Source: an uncultured Oscillibacter sp. (GTDB lineage: Bacteria; Bacillota; Clostridia; Oscillospirales; Oscillospiraceae). From it: 64,000 nucleotides of DNA. The translations under genes were made by a program, and so were the position numbers. The stretch is from positions 62,001-126,000 of the forward strand of contig CAJTKE010000002.1 of assembly GCA_910576865.1 (NCBI GenBank). The letters run 5' to 3'. The notes below the pieces were generated by a model. The model was not told the origin of the DNA and ran no database searches. It saw only the letters and a list, made by a program, of their open reading frames with translations. This document shows, in pieces, positions 49,700 through 58,929 of the stretch (within the stretch, counting starts at the first letter, position 1; each line of letters begins with the position of its first letter).

Positions 49700-49788
49700 A
49701 AAACCTCCAAAGACGGCCCGGAAGGGGTCGTCTCACCTCTTTGTTGATTCAAGCCGGCCCGCCGGAGGACGAAACCGGCGGACAATTC

Positions 49789-49817
49789 ATTATAAGGAAT
49801 TTTGTCCGCCTTGTAAA
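49789..49817 (-). promoter_or_regulatory. Promoter of the peptide-binding lipoprotein gene
   Basis: Minus strand -35 TTTACA, 17-bp spacer, -10 TATAAT. Confidence 0.65.
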
Positions 49818-49894
49818 GGCGGGCCGGGGGGAAAGAGGGAGAAAAAGGGAAAAATTAAAATATCGTTCAAACTTTCGGGGAACGCCCGCCGCCG

Positions 49895-50665
49895 TCAGAG
49901 GGCCTCCAGCACCTCCGCCACGGTTCGGCAGCGGGTGGAGAACCGGGCCCGGAGCTCCGGCGCGGCACCCTCCATCAGGTAGGGCCGGCCCACCCGCTCC
50001 AGCATGGAGACGTCGTTGTAGTTGTCCCCGAAGGCCATGACCTCCTCCGTGGAGATGCCCAGGGCCTCACAGAGCTTTTGCACCCCCAGGCCCTTGTCCG
50101 CCAGGGTGAAGTCCAGCCAGACCGCCCCCGCCACGGCACAGCGGAAGTGCCGTTCCCACTTGGGGAACAGGGCCTCCCGGACCGCCTCCAGGCCGTCGGG
50201 GCAATAGGCGGAGACCTTGATGATGTCCTCCGGCACGTCCGCCGGGGCGGGGAGGACGGCGGTGCGGTTCCCCAGGAACCAGCGGATCTGGTCCTCCAGG
50301 TCCGCCGCCTTGGGGCAGAGATAGCTGGTGTCGGCCCCGGAGATCAGGACCTCCACTCCCGGCAGGGCCAGGATGTCGGCGCACAGCGCCTCGGAGAGGC
50401 GGCGGTCCATGACGGTCTTGCTTAAAATGGGCCCGGGGCTCCCGGGACCGTAGACCACCGCGCCGTTCTCGCAGAGGAAAGGCACCTTGTCCGCCACCGG
50501 GGCAAAGAGCCGCCGGAGGCTGGTGTACTGCCGCCCGCTGGCGGGGCAGAAGAGAATTCCCTTCTTTTCCAGGCGGTGGATGTGGTCAAAAATCTCCGGG
50601 GGAATTTCCTCGGCTCCGTTCTGGAGCAGGGTCCCGTCGATGTCGCTGGCGATGAGGCGGATCAT
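49895..50665 (-). CDS. Cof-type HAD-superfamily phosphatase
   Basis: 256 aa. The nucleophile motif is DIDGTLL near the start, motif II is PASGRQY, and motif IV is FGDNYNDVSMLE, with a C2 cap between. These enzymes hydrolyse small phosphometabolites such as sugar phosphates or flavin phosphates. The start at 50665 has a GGAGTG site; a start 18 bases earlier lies on top of that site. Confidence 0.9.
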   Translation of the reverse strand: MIRLIASDIDGTLLQNGAEEIPPEIFDHIHRLEKKGILFCPASGRQYTSLRRLFAPVADKVPFLCENGAVVYGPGSPGPILSKTVMDRRLSEALCADILALPGVEVLISGADTSYLCPKAADLEDQIRWFLGNRTAVLPAPADVPEDIIKVSAYCPDGLEAVREALFPKWERHFRCAVAGAVWLDFTLADKGLGVQKLCEALGISTEEVMAFGDNYNDVSMLERVGRPYLMEGAAPELRARFSTRCRTVAEVLEAL

Positions 50666-50713
50666 GAAAAGCACTCCTTCCATGAGGGTTTTTCGTCAAA
50701 TCGAACAGGCAAC

Positions 50714-50742
50714 AGTATAAACCAGCTTTTTCTGTAAAGCAA
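50714..50742 (-). promoter_or_regulatory. Promoter of the Cof-type phosphatase gene
   Basis: Minus strand -35 TTGCTT, 17-bp spacer, -10 TATACT. Confidence 0.6.
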
Positions 50743-50864
50743 GGCCGGGCCGGGCCTTTTTTGTGGAAAATCTGCCGAAAAACTCGATTTTTCTTCTATG
50801 AGAAACTTTTCACAAAGGTATTTTGGGATTTTCTACAAAAAGATTGACGAAATAATAACTTTCG

Positions 50865-50893
50865 TTGACATTTCTATTTTTGACCTTCATAAT
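50865..50893 (+). promoter_or_regulatory. Hydrogenase operon promoter
   Basis: -35 TTGACA, 17-bp spacer, -10 CATAAT in a very AT-rich stretch. Confidence 0.55.
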
Positions 50894-50939
50894 AATATTT
50901 AGGAAACCAAAAAAACTTTTAGGAAAGCGAAGTGAAGTC

Positions 50940-52778
50940 ATGAGCAGACTGGAAGTGAAGACCCCCGGCCAGGCCCAGGCGGTGGTGGAGCAGCTCTACC
51001 GGAACATGGAGCGGCGCATCGCGGCCAGCCCGCCGGGCCTCTGCCCCGTGGATATGGCGCTGAATTTCCTGGACCTCTGCCGGGCTCAGACCTGCGGCAA
51101 GTGCGTGCCCTGCCGCATCGGCCTGACCCAGCTCTCCAACATGATCCGGGAGGTGCTGGACGGGGAGCCGGACCTGGGCATCCTCCGGCGGATTGAGAAG
51201 ACCGCCCAGGTCATCGTGGACACGGCGGACTGCGCCATCGGCACCGACGCCGCCCAGCTGGTCCTCATGGGCCTGAAGGGCTTCCGGGACGACTACGAGG
51301 AGCACATCCTCCACCACCGCTGCCTGGGGAGCCTCAAGAACCCCGTGCCCTGCGTGGCCCTGTGCCCCGCCGGGGTGGACATCCCGGGCTACATCGCCCT
51401 GATCAGCGAAGGGCGCTGCGACGACGCCGTCCGGCTCATCCGCAAGGACAATCCCTTCCCCACGGCCTGCGCCTACATCTGCGAGCACCCCTGCGAGGCC
51501 CGCTGCCGGAGGAATATGGTGGACGACGCCCTGAACATCCGGGGGCTCAAGCGCTACGCCGTGGATCAGGCCGGGGACGTGCCTCAGCCCAGGCCCGCCA
51601 AGGCCACCGGCAAGTCCGTGGCCATCATCGGCGGCGGCCCCGGGGGCCTCTCGGCGGCCTACTACCTGGCCCTCATGGGCCACAAGGTGACGGTCTACGA
51701 GCGGCAGAAGCAGCTGGGCGGCATGATGCGCTACGGCATTCCCAGCTATCGCTTCCCCCGGGAGAAGCTGGACGCGGAGATCGCCTCCATCCTGTCTCTG
51801 GGGATTGAGGTACATACCGGGGTCAACGTGGGGACGGACGTGTCCTTCGACCAGCTGAAGCAGGAATATGACTGCCTCTATCTCTCCATCGGGGCCCACA
51901 CGGACAAGAAGACGGGCATCCCCGGAGAGGACAGCCTGGGCGTGGTCTCCGCCGTGGAGCTGCTGCGGCACATCGGAGACAACGAGATGCCGGACTTCAC
52001 GGGACAGAACGTGGCGGTCATCGGCGGGGGAAACGTGGCCATGGACGTGACCCGGTCCGCCATCCGCCTGGGAGCGGAGAAAGTGACCTGTGTCTACCGC
52101 CGCCGCCAGGAGGACATGACGGCCCAGCAGGAGGAAGTCGAGGGCGCGATTGCCGAGGGGGCGGAGGTGCTGACCCTCCAGGCCCCTCTGCGCATCGAGG
52201 CCGACGAGAACGGACACGTGACGGCCCTCTGGACCCAGCCCCAGATCATCGGCGAGATGGACAAGGCGGGCCGGCCCCGGCCGGACACCGCCGACGTGGA
52301 GCCCCTGCGCATCCCGGCGGACACCATCATCGTGGCCATCGGCCAGGGCATCGAGACCCGGGGCCTGGAGCAGACGGGCATCAGGATTCAGCGGGGCGGG
52401 GCCCTGCTGGCGGACTCCAGCACCCAGCTGCCCGACATGGTGGGCGTCTTCGCCGGGGGCGACTGCGTGACGGGCCCGGCCACGGTGATCCGGGCCATCG
52501 CGGCGGGAAAGGCCGCCGCCGCCAACATCGACGAGTACCTGGGCTTCAACCATGAAATTGAGTCCGAGGTCAAGGTGCCCACGCCCAGGTGCGCGGACCT
52601 CCGCCCCCGGGGCCGGGTCAACGCCACCGAGCGGGACGCCGGTGAACGCAAGGGCGACTTCCAGTGCATCGAGTGCGGCATGACGGACCAGGAGGCCGGA
52701 CAGGAGTCCTCCCGGTGCCTCCGGTGCGACCACTTCGGCTATGGAATCTTCAAGGGAGGACGTGTGGAGAAATGGTAA
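50940..52778 (+). CDS. NuoF-type Fe-S / GltD-type NAD(P)-FAD oxidoreductase fusion
   Basis: 612 aa. The first about 130 residues carry the NuoF C-terminal 4Fe-4S site (TCGKCVPCRIG, Cys52/55/58, and a later Cys near 98). Then follows a GltD/NfnB-like module with an N-terminal Cys-rich part (CEHPCEARC), FAD site VAIIGGGPGGLSAA and NAD(P) site VAVIGGGNVAMDVTRSA. A C-terminal CIECG...CLRCD pair could bind another cluster or zinc. It overlaps the hydrogenase gene by 7 bases, so the two form one enzyme. It is the likely NAD(P)H-side subunit. Confidence 0.88.
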   Translation: MSRLEVKTPGQAQAVVEQLYRNMERRIAASPPGLCPVDMALNFLDLCRAQTCGKCVPCRIGLTQLSNMIREVLDGEPDLGILRRIEKTAQVIVDTADCAIGTDAAQLVLMGLKGFRDDYEEHILHHRCLGSLKNPVPCVALCPAGVDIPGYIALISEGRCDDAVRLIRKDNPFPTACAYICEHPCEARCRRNMVDDALNIRGLKRYAVDQAGDVPQPRPAKATGKSVAIIGGGPGGLSAAYYLALMGHKVTVYERQKQLGGMMRYGIPSYRFPREKLDAEIASILSLGIEVHTGVNVGTDVSFDQLKQEYDCLYLSIGAHTDKKTGIPGEDSLGVVSAVELLRHIGDNEMPDFTGQNVAVIGGGNVAMDVTRSAIRLGAEKVTCVYRRRQEDMTAQQEEVEGAIAEGAEVLTLQAPLRIEADENGHVTALWTQPQIIGEMDKAGRPRPDTADVEPLRIPADTIIVAIGQGIETRGLEQTGIRIQRGGALLADSSTQLPDMVGVFAGGDCVTGPATVIRAIAAGKAAAANIDEYLGFNHEIESEVKVPTPRCADLRPRGRVNATERDAGERKGDFQCIECGMTDQEAGQESSRCLRCDHFGYGIFKGGRVEKW

Positions 52779-54499
52779 ATGTGACGATCAACGGGCGGGA
52801 GCTCTCCGCCCCCAAGGGAACCACCATCCTGAGCGCCGCCGAGAAGGCGGGCATCCCCATCCCTCACCTGTGCTATCTGAAGGACATCAACGAGATCGCC
52901 GCCTGCCGGATGTGCATGGTGGAGATCGAGGGCACGGACCGTCTGGTCCCCGCCTGCAACACGGAGGTTCTGGAGGGCATGGTCATCCACACCAACTCCC
53001 CCCGGGTCCGGGACGCCCGGAAGACCAACCTCCGGCTGATTCTCTCCCAGCACAACTCCAACTGCACCGTCTGCGTCCGGAGCGGCTACTGCGAGCTCCA
53101 GAAGCTGTCCCACGACCTGAACATTCACTACCAGCCCTATGAGGTCCAGCCGGAACGCTCCAACGTGGATCTGAGCGTTCCCATCGTCCGGGAGGCGGGC
53201 AAGTGCATCAAGTGCATGCGCTGCGTCCAGGTCTGCGACAAAATCCAGGGGATGAACATCTGGGACGTGGCGGGCACCGGTTCCCGAACCACCGTGGACG
53301 TCAGCTACAACCGCTACCTCAAGAACACGGACTGCGTGTTCTGCGGACAGTGCGTCACCCACTGCCCCACCGGGGCCCTGACGGTCCGGGACGACACCAC
53401 CAAGGTTCTCCGGGCTCTGGCGGACCCCGAGGTTACCACGGTGATCCAGGTGGCCCCGGCGGTGCGGGTGGCCTGGGCGGAGGCCTTCGGCCTCCCGGCG
53501 AGGCAGGCCACCACCGGCCGCATGGTGGCGGCGCTGAAAAGCATCGGCTTTGACTACGTCTTCGACACCAACTTCGCCGCGGACCTGACCATCATGGAGG
53601 AGGGCAGCGAGTTCATCGACCGCTTCACCCACCGGGGGAAGTACCGCTGGCCCATGTTCACCTCCTGCTGTCCCGGCTGGGTGCGGTTCCTGAAAACCCA
53701 GTACCCCCAGTATGTGGACCACCTCTCCACGGCCAAGTCCCCCCAGCAGATGTTCGGCGCGGTGGCCAAAAGCTACTTCGCCGAAAGAAAAGGCCTGGAC
53801 CCCCGCAAGATTTTCGTGGCGTCCATCATGCCCTGCTCCGCCAAAAAGGCGGAGAGCGAGCTGCCCACCATGCGGGACGCCTGCGGCGACCCGGACGTGG
53901 ACGTGGTGCTGACCACCCGGGAGATGGTGCGCCTGTTCCGCAGCGACTGCATCATCCCCACCGATCTGGAAGAGGCGGAGTTTGACAGCCCCCTGGGCAC
54001 GGGCACCGGCGCGGCGGTGATCTTCGGGGCCACCGGCGGCGTCATGGACGCGGCCCTCCGGAGCGCGTACTATCTGGTTACCGGCAAGAATCCGGACGCC
54101 GACGCGTTCAAGGCCGTCCGGGGGGAGAAGCCCTGGAAGGAGGCTGCGTTCAGCATCCCCGGCGCGGGGGACGTCCGGGTTGCCGTGGTCAGCGGACTGG
54201 CGAACACCCGGCGGCTGATGGAGGCCATCGAGGAGGGAACCGTGGATTACGACTTCGTGGAGGTCATGGCCTGTCCCGGCGGCTGCGCCGGCGGCGGGGG
54301 CCAGCCCATCCACGGCGGCGAGGAGTACGCGGGCATCCGGGGCGACAAGCTCTGGAAGCTGGACGCCGGGTCCGAAATCCGTTTCTCCCACGAGAATCCG
54401 GATGTTCAAGCCCTGTACCGGACCTATCTCAAGAAGCCCCTGGGCGAACGGTCCCACCACCTGCTCCACACGGACCACAACGGCTGGTCCGCCAAGTGA
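52772..54499 (+). CDS. hydA: [FeFe]-hydrogenase catalytic subunit
   Basis: 575 aa. N-terminal 2Fe-2S domain (Cys34/45/48/62), His94-Cys98-Cys101-Cys107 cluster, two 4Fe-4S motifs (Cys145/148/151/155 and Cys188/191/194/198), and the H-cluster with TSCCPGW (297-303), MPCSAKKAE (353-361) and MACPGGCAGGGG (499-510). All ligands are intact. It reduces protons or oxidises hydrogen. Pairing with a GltD-type subunit rather than NuoE/NuoF resembles the glutamate-synthase-linked hydrogenase group (A2), a tentative assignment. Confidence 0.95.
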   Translation: MVNVTINGRELSAPKGTTILSAAEKAGIPIPHLCYLKDINEIAACRMCMVEIEGTDRLVPACNTEVLEGMVIHTNSPRVRDARKTNLRLILSQHNSNCTVCVRSGYCELQKLSHDLNIHYQPYEVQPERSNVDLSVPIVREAGKCIKCMRCVQVCDKIQGMNIWDVAGTGSRTTVDVSYNRYLKNTDCVFCGQCVTHCPTGALTVRDDTTKVLRALADPEVTTVIQVAPAVRVAWAEAFGLPARQATTGRMVAALKSIGFDYVFDTNFAADLTIMEEGSEFIDRFTHRGKYRWPMFTSCCPGWVRFLKTQYPQYVDHLSTAKSPQQMFGAVAKSYFAERKGLDPRKIFVASIMPCSAKKAESELPTMRDACGDPDVDVVLTTREMVRLFRSDCIIPTDLEEAEFDSPLGTGTGAAVIFGATGGVMDAALRSAYYLVTGKNPDADAFKAVRGEKPWKEAAFSIPGAGDVRVAVVSGLANTRRLMEAIEEGTVDYDFVEVMACPGGCAGGGGQPIHGGEEYAGIRGDKLWKLDAGSEIRFSHENPDVQALYRTYLKKPLGERSHHLLHTDHNGWSAK

Positions 54500-54505
54500 A
54501 AAGAG

Positions 54506-54534
54506 ACCGGCGGGGAGGCATCCCCGCCGGTTTT
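54506..54534 (+). terminator. Hydrogenase operon terminator
   Basis: ACCGGCGGGGA-GGCA-TCCCCGCCGGT, 11-bp stem, then TTT. Confidence 0.85.
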
Positions 54535-54555
54535 CGCGATTTTGTTCAGGGGTAT

Positions 54556-55473
54556 TCAGCCGGGCATCGGAGCGGAAGCGTCCTCCTTGGGCCGGAGGGT
54601 GATCTCCTCGCCGTCCGCCGTCTCACGGCTCTCGATGATGTCCCAGTCTCCCTCCGGGGCTGTCCGCTCATTGCTCCAGCCGTTCATGCCGGTGGACTCC
54701 ACAAAGGCGTCCGCCGCCGCCCGGTCCGCCTTGGCGGGATCCAGGGGCAGGGTGAAGAGGGCATGGACCCCGGTGAAATCGTCCGCGAAGGCGATGGTCC
54801 CATCCTCCGCCACGGTGAAGGTGTCGTTATTCGGGACAAACCCCTCGTAGAAGGCCATATAGACCGTGCGGTCCGCGAACATCTCAATACTCCGGGTGTC
54901 CAGCAGGTAGTAGTACACCCCGTCCTTGGCCATGCCGGAGCAACCGGCCCCCAGGGTCCAGATGTTCACCGCTGAGGGAGAGCAGCCCGCCACCAGGGGG
55001 GTCATGGTGTATTGGGTCAGGCTGTGGTTCTGGTTCGTCAGGGCCGTCCCGTCCAGGCGGCGGAGGGCCAGGACGGAATAGGTGTGGTCCTTCTCCAGGT
55101 CCTGGTTCAACACGTCCAGGTTCCGCCCGGAGACCAGACCCAGCAGGGTGATGGAGAAGTCCCCGCTCTCCACGGTTTCGTTGATGGTGATGGCGTCAGG
55201 CCCCTGGAACGCCTCCGCCAGCAGGGGCTGGTCGTGCTCCTCCGCCACCTGGGCGGGGGTCAGCCACAGCATGGCGGCGGACACGGACACCGCCAGCAGG
55301 GCGGCACAGGCGGCGGCGAGCACCGCGATTTTCCTGGTTTTGTTGAAGGTCATGTCAGTACGCTCCTTTTCCAATTCACGGGCGCGTGTTCGCAGCAGGT
55401 CCGCCGTCCGCTCCTGAAAATCCGCGGAAAAGGAGAGTTCGTCAAAGGCCTTGCGGTAATCTTCCCGGTTCAT
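54556..55473 (-). CDS. Membrane-anchored anti-sigma factor (DUF4179-like)
   Basis: 305 aa. A cytoplasmic N-terminal segment (1-45) is followed by one membrane helix (about 48-68) and a large extracytoplasmic domain. It begins within the sigma-factor stop (4-base overlap), the standard ECF sigma/anti-sigma arrangement. The N-terminal segment should hold the sigma factor, and the outer domain may sense a wall or membrane signal. The DUF4179 match is by style of sequence. Confidence 0.75.
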   Translation of the reverse strand: MNREDYRKAFDELSFSADFQERTADLLRTRARELEKERTDMTFNKTRKIAVLAAACAALLAVSVSAAMLWLTPAQVAEEHDQPLLAEAFQGPDAITINETVESGDFSITLLGLVSGRNLDVLNQDLEKDHTYSVLALRRLDGTALTNQNHSLTQYTMTPLVAGCSPSAVNIWTLGAGCSGMAKDGVYYYLLDTRSIEMFADRTVYMAFYEGFVPNNDTFTVAEDGTIAFADDFTGVHALFTLPLDPAKADRAAADAFVESTGMNGWSNERTAPEGDWDIIESRETADGEEITLRPKEDASAPMPG

Positions 55474-55952
55474 ACAACGTCCTCCCTCAGCATCTGCCGC
55501 AGCCGCTCCCGGCCGCGGGCCAGCCGGGTGCCCACCGTGGCGGCGGGCAGACCCAGCAGCTTCCCGATTTCCTTGATGGAATATCCCTCGTAGTAGTGGA
55601 GATGGACCACGGCCCCGTACATCTCCGGCAGGGCCCGGACGGCGGAGCGAAGCTCCTCTCTGGCGCTCTCCGGGGCCGCGGGCTCGGCCACGTCCTCCAG
55701 GGGGATGTTCCGCTGGTCCGCCTTGCGGCGGATGTCGCTTGCGCGCTGAAGGGTGGTGCGAATCAGCCAAGCCTTCTCATGCTCCCCGTCCCGGAACACG
55801 GGCCGGGCGGTGAGCAGGCGCAAAAACGCCTCCTGCACCGCGTCCTCCGCGTCGGCGGCGGAGTCCAGGCGGGCGCTGGCCAGCCGCAGCAGCATGTCGC
55901 TGTAGTCCGCCACGATGCGGCTGATGGTCTCATCGGTACCAAATGGAACCAC
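55470..55952 (-). CDS. ECF-type RNA polymerase sigma factor
   Basis: 160 aa. Region 2 (YSDMLLRLASARLDSAADAEDAVQEAFLRL) and region 4 (ALPEMYGAVVHLHYYEGYSIKEIGKLLG) are clear. The GTG at 55952 has an AAGGGAG site 8 bases upstream; a GTG at 55961 is the alternative. It is coupled with the anti-sigma gene after it. Probably drives its own promoter, which I could not define. Confidence 0.92.
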   Translation of the reverse strand: MVPFGTDETISRIVADYSDMLLRLASARLDSAADAEDAVQEAFLRLLTARPVFRDGEHEKAWLIRTTLQRASDIRRKADQRNIPLEDVAEPAAPESAREELRSAVRALPEMYGAVVHLHYYEGYSIKEIGKLLGLPAATVGTRLARGRERLRQMLREDVV

Positions 55953-56047
55953 GCTCCTCACTCCCTTCTGCTTACAACACGGCTGGGGACCGGGAAATTT
56001 TTCACTCCGCCGAAAAAATCTCCGGCTCTATTATAAATGGTACTTTC

Positions 56048-56064
56048 CCACAAAGACTTTGTGG
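56048..56064. promoter_or_regulatory. Palindrome upstream of the glycogen-debranching-type gene
   Basis: CCACAAAG-A-CTTTGTGG, 8-bp arms, 26 bp before the -35. Possible operator. Confidence 0.45.
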
Positions 56065-56089
56065 AATCTCACAAAAACGGAAAAAAGCT

Positions 56090-56118
56090 ATGACAAATCT
56101 GAGGGCGTGTTGTATAAT
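56090..56118 (+). promoter_or_regulatory. Promoter of the glycogen-debranching-type gene
   Basis: -35 ATGACA, 17-bp spacer, -10 TATAAT. The in-frame ATG at the -10 is therefore not a start. Confidence 0.7.
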
Positions 56119-56164
56119 GAAGCCGTATTCTACCGCCGCCAAACCGGCGAGGAAGGAGTTCCCG

Positions 56165-58288
56165 GTGAAAACACAGGACAACATCACGGCCCGGACGGCC
56201 GTTTCCGAGGCCCCCGCGGTGGCGCTGCCCCGCACCATCCACCTGGTCCCCATGGACCATGTCAACGGGTTCGACGTGCGCCCGGGCTTTTACGAGATCA
56301 ACGGCGCCACCGCCATCCCCGGCGGCGTGAACTTCACGGTCCATTCCCACGGGGCCACGGCCATTGAACTGCTGCTCTTCCGGCGGGAGGAGACGGAGCC
56401 TTACGCCGTCCTTCCCTTCCCGGAGCGCTACCGCATAGGAAACGTCTATTCCATGATCGTCTTCAAACTGAACATCGAGGAGTTTGAGTACGCTTTCCGG
56501 GTGGACGGGCCCCGGGATCTGGAGAAGGGCCTGATTTTCGACAGGACGAAATACCTGCTGGACCCCTACGCCCGGGCGGTGACGGGGCAGAGCCAGTGGG
56601 GCGTGAAGAACGGCTGCGACCAGCACTACAAGGCCCGGGTGGTCAAGGACGACTTCGACTGGGGCAACATGCCCCGGCCCCTCATCCCCATGGAGGACCT
56701 GGTGATTTACGAGCTCCACGTCCGGGGCTTCACCATTCACGAGTCCTCCGCCGTGGCGGCCCCGGGGACCTTCGAGGGACTGCGGCAGAAGATTCCCTAC
56801 TTGAAAGAGCTGGGCGTCAACGCCGTGGAGCTGATGCCCATCTTCGAGTTCGACGAGATGCAGGACGCCCGGCAGGTGGAGGGGGAACAGCTTTACAACT
56901 ACTGGGGCTACAACACCGTCAGCTTCTTCGCCCCCAACACCAGCTACGCCTCCGGCCTGGAGTACAACCGGGAGGGCAACGAGCTCAAGCGCCTGATCCA
57001 GGACTGCAACGAAAACGGCATCGAGGTCTACCTGGACGTGGTCTTCAACCACACGGCGGAGGGCAACGAGGACGGACCCTTCTTCTCCTTCAAGGGCTTC
57101 GACAACAACATCTACTACCTGCTCACCCCCGGCGGGCAGTACTACAATTTCAGCGGCTGCGGAAACACCCTGAACTGCAACCACCCCATTGTCCACCAGA
57201 TGATCATCGACTGCCTGCGGTACTGGGTCACCACGTACCACATCAGCGGCTTCCGCTTTGATCTGGCCTCCATCCTGGGCCGGAACGAGGACGGGTCCCC
57301 CATGAACAAGCCCCCCCTGCTCCAGGCCATGGCTTTCGACCCCATCCTGGGGGACGTGAAACTCATCGCCGAGGCCTGGGACGCCGGCGGGCTGTACCAG
57401 GTGGGCAGCTTCCCCGCGTGGAACCGCTGGGCGGAGTGGAACGGCCGCTACCGGGACGACATGCGCCGCTATCTGAAGGGGGACGCGGGCTGCGCCCAGG
57501 CCGCCGCCCTCAGGATGGTGGGCTCCCGGGACATCTACCAGTCCGGGGAGCGGAAGAACGCCTCGGTGAACTTCATCACCTGCCACGACGGCTTCACCCT
57601 GTGGGACCTGTACTCCTATAATGTGAAACACAACGAAAAGAACGGCTGGGGAGGAACCGACGGAGCAAACGACAACAACAGCTGGAACTGCGGAATCGAG
57701 GGAGAGACGGACGACCCGGAGATCGTCACCCTCCGGCGGCGGATGTGCCGCAACGCCTTCGCCCTCTTGATGTGCAGCCGGGGCATCCCCATGTTCCTGG
57801 CGGGGGACGAGTTCTGCAACACCCAGTTCGGAAACAACAACGCCTACTGCCAGGACAATCTGACCAGCTGGCTGGACTGGCGGATGCTGGAGGAAAACAA
57901 GGACATGTTCCGCTTCTTCCAGTTCATGATCGCCCTGCGCAAGCGCTTCCGGATTCTCCGGGCCAACCTCTCCGACGGGTACTACGGCTTCCCGGACGTC
58001 AGCTTCCACGGCGTCTCCCCCTGGCACAGCCAGTTTGAGGACCACGAGCGCTATGTGGGCGTCCTCTTCGCCGGGCAGCGGGAGGGGGAGGTCCCCCAGA
58101 TCGTCTACACCGCCTCCAACGCCTATTGGAAGCCCCTGGACGTGGAGCTGCCGGAGCTGCCGGGGGATCTGGTCTGGGAGCAGCTGGCGGACACCTGGCA
58201 GGCGGAGCAGGCCGCTGTGGACATCCCCGACGGCCGCTTCTCCATTGGCCCCCGGAGCGTGAAGGTCTTCGCCGCCCGGCCCCGGTGA
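56165..58288 (+). CDS. glgX: Glycogen debranching enzyme / isoamylase-type alpha-amylase
   Basis: 707 aa from a GTG with a GGAG site. A CBM48-like N-terminal domain precedes the GH13 barrel. Catalytic motifs are visible: VVFNHTAEGN, FRFDLASILG (nucleophile Asp), LIAEAWDAGG (acid Glu) and ITCHDGFT. It cleaves alpha-1,6 branches in glycogen or limit dextrins. The symbol glgX is by similarity; a pullulanase-like role is possible. It stands alone behind its own promoter. Confidence 0.88.
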   Translation: MKTQDNITARTAVSEAPAVALPRTIHLVPMDHVNGFDVRPGFYEINGATAIPGGVNFTVHSHGATAIELLLFRREETEPYAVLPFPERYRIGNVYSMIVFKLNIEEFEYAFRVDGPRDLEKGLIFDRTKYLLDPYARAVTGQSQWGVKNGCDQHYKARVVKDDFDWGNMPRPLIPMEDLVIYELHVRGFTIHESSAVAAPGTFEGLRQKIPYLKELGVNAVELMPIFEFDEMQDARQVEGEQLYNYWGYNTVSFFAPNTSYASGLEYNREGNELKRLIQDCNENGIEVYLDVVFNHTAEGNEDGPFFSFKGFDNNIYYLLTPGGQYYNFSGCGNTLNCNHPIVHQMIIDCLRYWVTTYHISGFRFDLASILGRNEDGSPMNKPPLLQAMAFDPILGDVKLIAEAWDAGGLYQVGSFPAWNRWAEWNGRYRDDMRRYLKGDAGCAQAAALRMVGSRDIYQSGERKNASVNFITCHDGFTLWDLYSYNVKHNEKNGWGGTDGANDNNSWNCGIEGETDDPEIVTLRRRMCRNAFALLMCSRGIPMFLAGDEFCNTQFGNNNAYCQDNLTSWLDWRMLEENKDMFRFFQFMIALRKRFRILRANLSDGYYGFPDVSFHGVSPWHSQFEDHERYVGVLFAGQREGEVPQIVYTASNAYWKPLDVELPELPGDLVWEQLADTWQAEQAAVDIPDGRFSIGPRSVKVFAARPR

Positions 58289-58360
58289 GGAGGCAACAGC
58301 CGGTTGCTTGACGGCCCGTCCTCGGGCGTGGTAAGCTGGACCCACAAAGGAGGCGGACCC

Positions 58361-58804
58361 ATGAAATTCAAAGAGAACTTTACGGCCCAGCGGAAAAAGG
58401 CGGGCCTTTCCCAGAACGACATCGCCGAAAAGCTCTTCGTCACCCGGCAGGCCGTGTCACGCTGGGAGACGGGGGACACGGTGCCGGAGATCGAGACCCT
58501 CCAGGCCATTTCCCGGCTCTTCGGTGTGACCATCAACGACCTTTTGGGCTATCCGACGGACCTCAGGTGCCAGAGCTGCGGGATGCCCCTCACCCCCGAG
58601 CACATGGGCCGGGAGGAGGACGGGACCCTCAACGAGCATTACTGCGAGTGGTGCTGGAACAACGGGGCCTTCCTCCGGGACTGCACCATGGAGGAGATGG
58701 TGGAACAGTGCCTGCCCCACATGCCCGGAGACCCGGAGGCCAACCGGACGTACATGACGGAGCTGCTGCCCACCCTGGACCGGTGGAAAAAGAAAGAGGC
58801 CTGA
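58361..58804 (+). CDS. XRE-type regulator with C-terminal zinc-ribbon domain
   Basis: 147 aa. An N-terminal HTH (about 1-65: GLSQNDIAEKLFVTRQAVSRWETG) is joined to a putative zinc-ribbon domain with CQSCGMPL and CEWCWN knuckles. This fusion is common in Clostridia and is likely a DNA-binding sensor. AAAGGAGG ribosome site. It lies between glgX and nhaC and ends in a terminator. Confidence 0.85.
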   Translation: MKFKENFTAQRKKAGLSQNDIAEKLFVTRQAVSRWETGDTVPEIETLQAISRLFGVTINDLLGYPTDLRCQSCGMPLTPEHMGREEDGTLNEHYCEWCWNNGAFLRDCTMEEMVEQCLPHMPGDPEANRTYMTELLPTLDRWKKKEA

Positions 58805-58808
58805 GAGG

Positions 58809-58835
58809 AGCGCCCTGACCGGGCGCTTCTTTTTT
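58809..58835 (+). terminator. Terminator of the XRE/zinc-ribbon gene
   Basis: AGCGCCC-TGACC-GGGCGCT followed by TCTTTTTTT. Confidence 0.88.
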
Positions 58836-58868
58836 TCGCGCTTTCCCGCCGGAGGGAGCAAAAACCTG

Positions 58869-58898
58869 TTGCCGAACGGCCCCGCCTTCTGCTATAAT
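58869..58898 (+). promoter_or_regulatory. Promoter of nhaC-porCDAB
   Basis: -35 TTGCCG, 18-bp spacer, extended -10 TGC-TATAAT. Confidence 0.65.
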
Positions 58899-58929
58899 TC
58901 TGGAGAAGAAAGAGGAAGGAGAAATCGCA

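Noticed and set aside
55943..56164. N-terminal extension of the glycogen-debranching-type enzyme
   Set aside because: It runs through the promoter (-10 TATAAT at 56113); the GTG at 56165 has a proper ribosome site.
56069..58345. Minus-strand 758-codon frame opposite glgX
   Set aside because: Antisense shadow of a conserved GH13 enzyme with all catalytic motifs.
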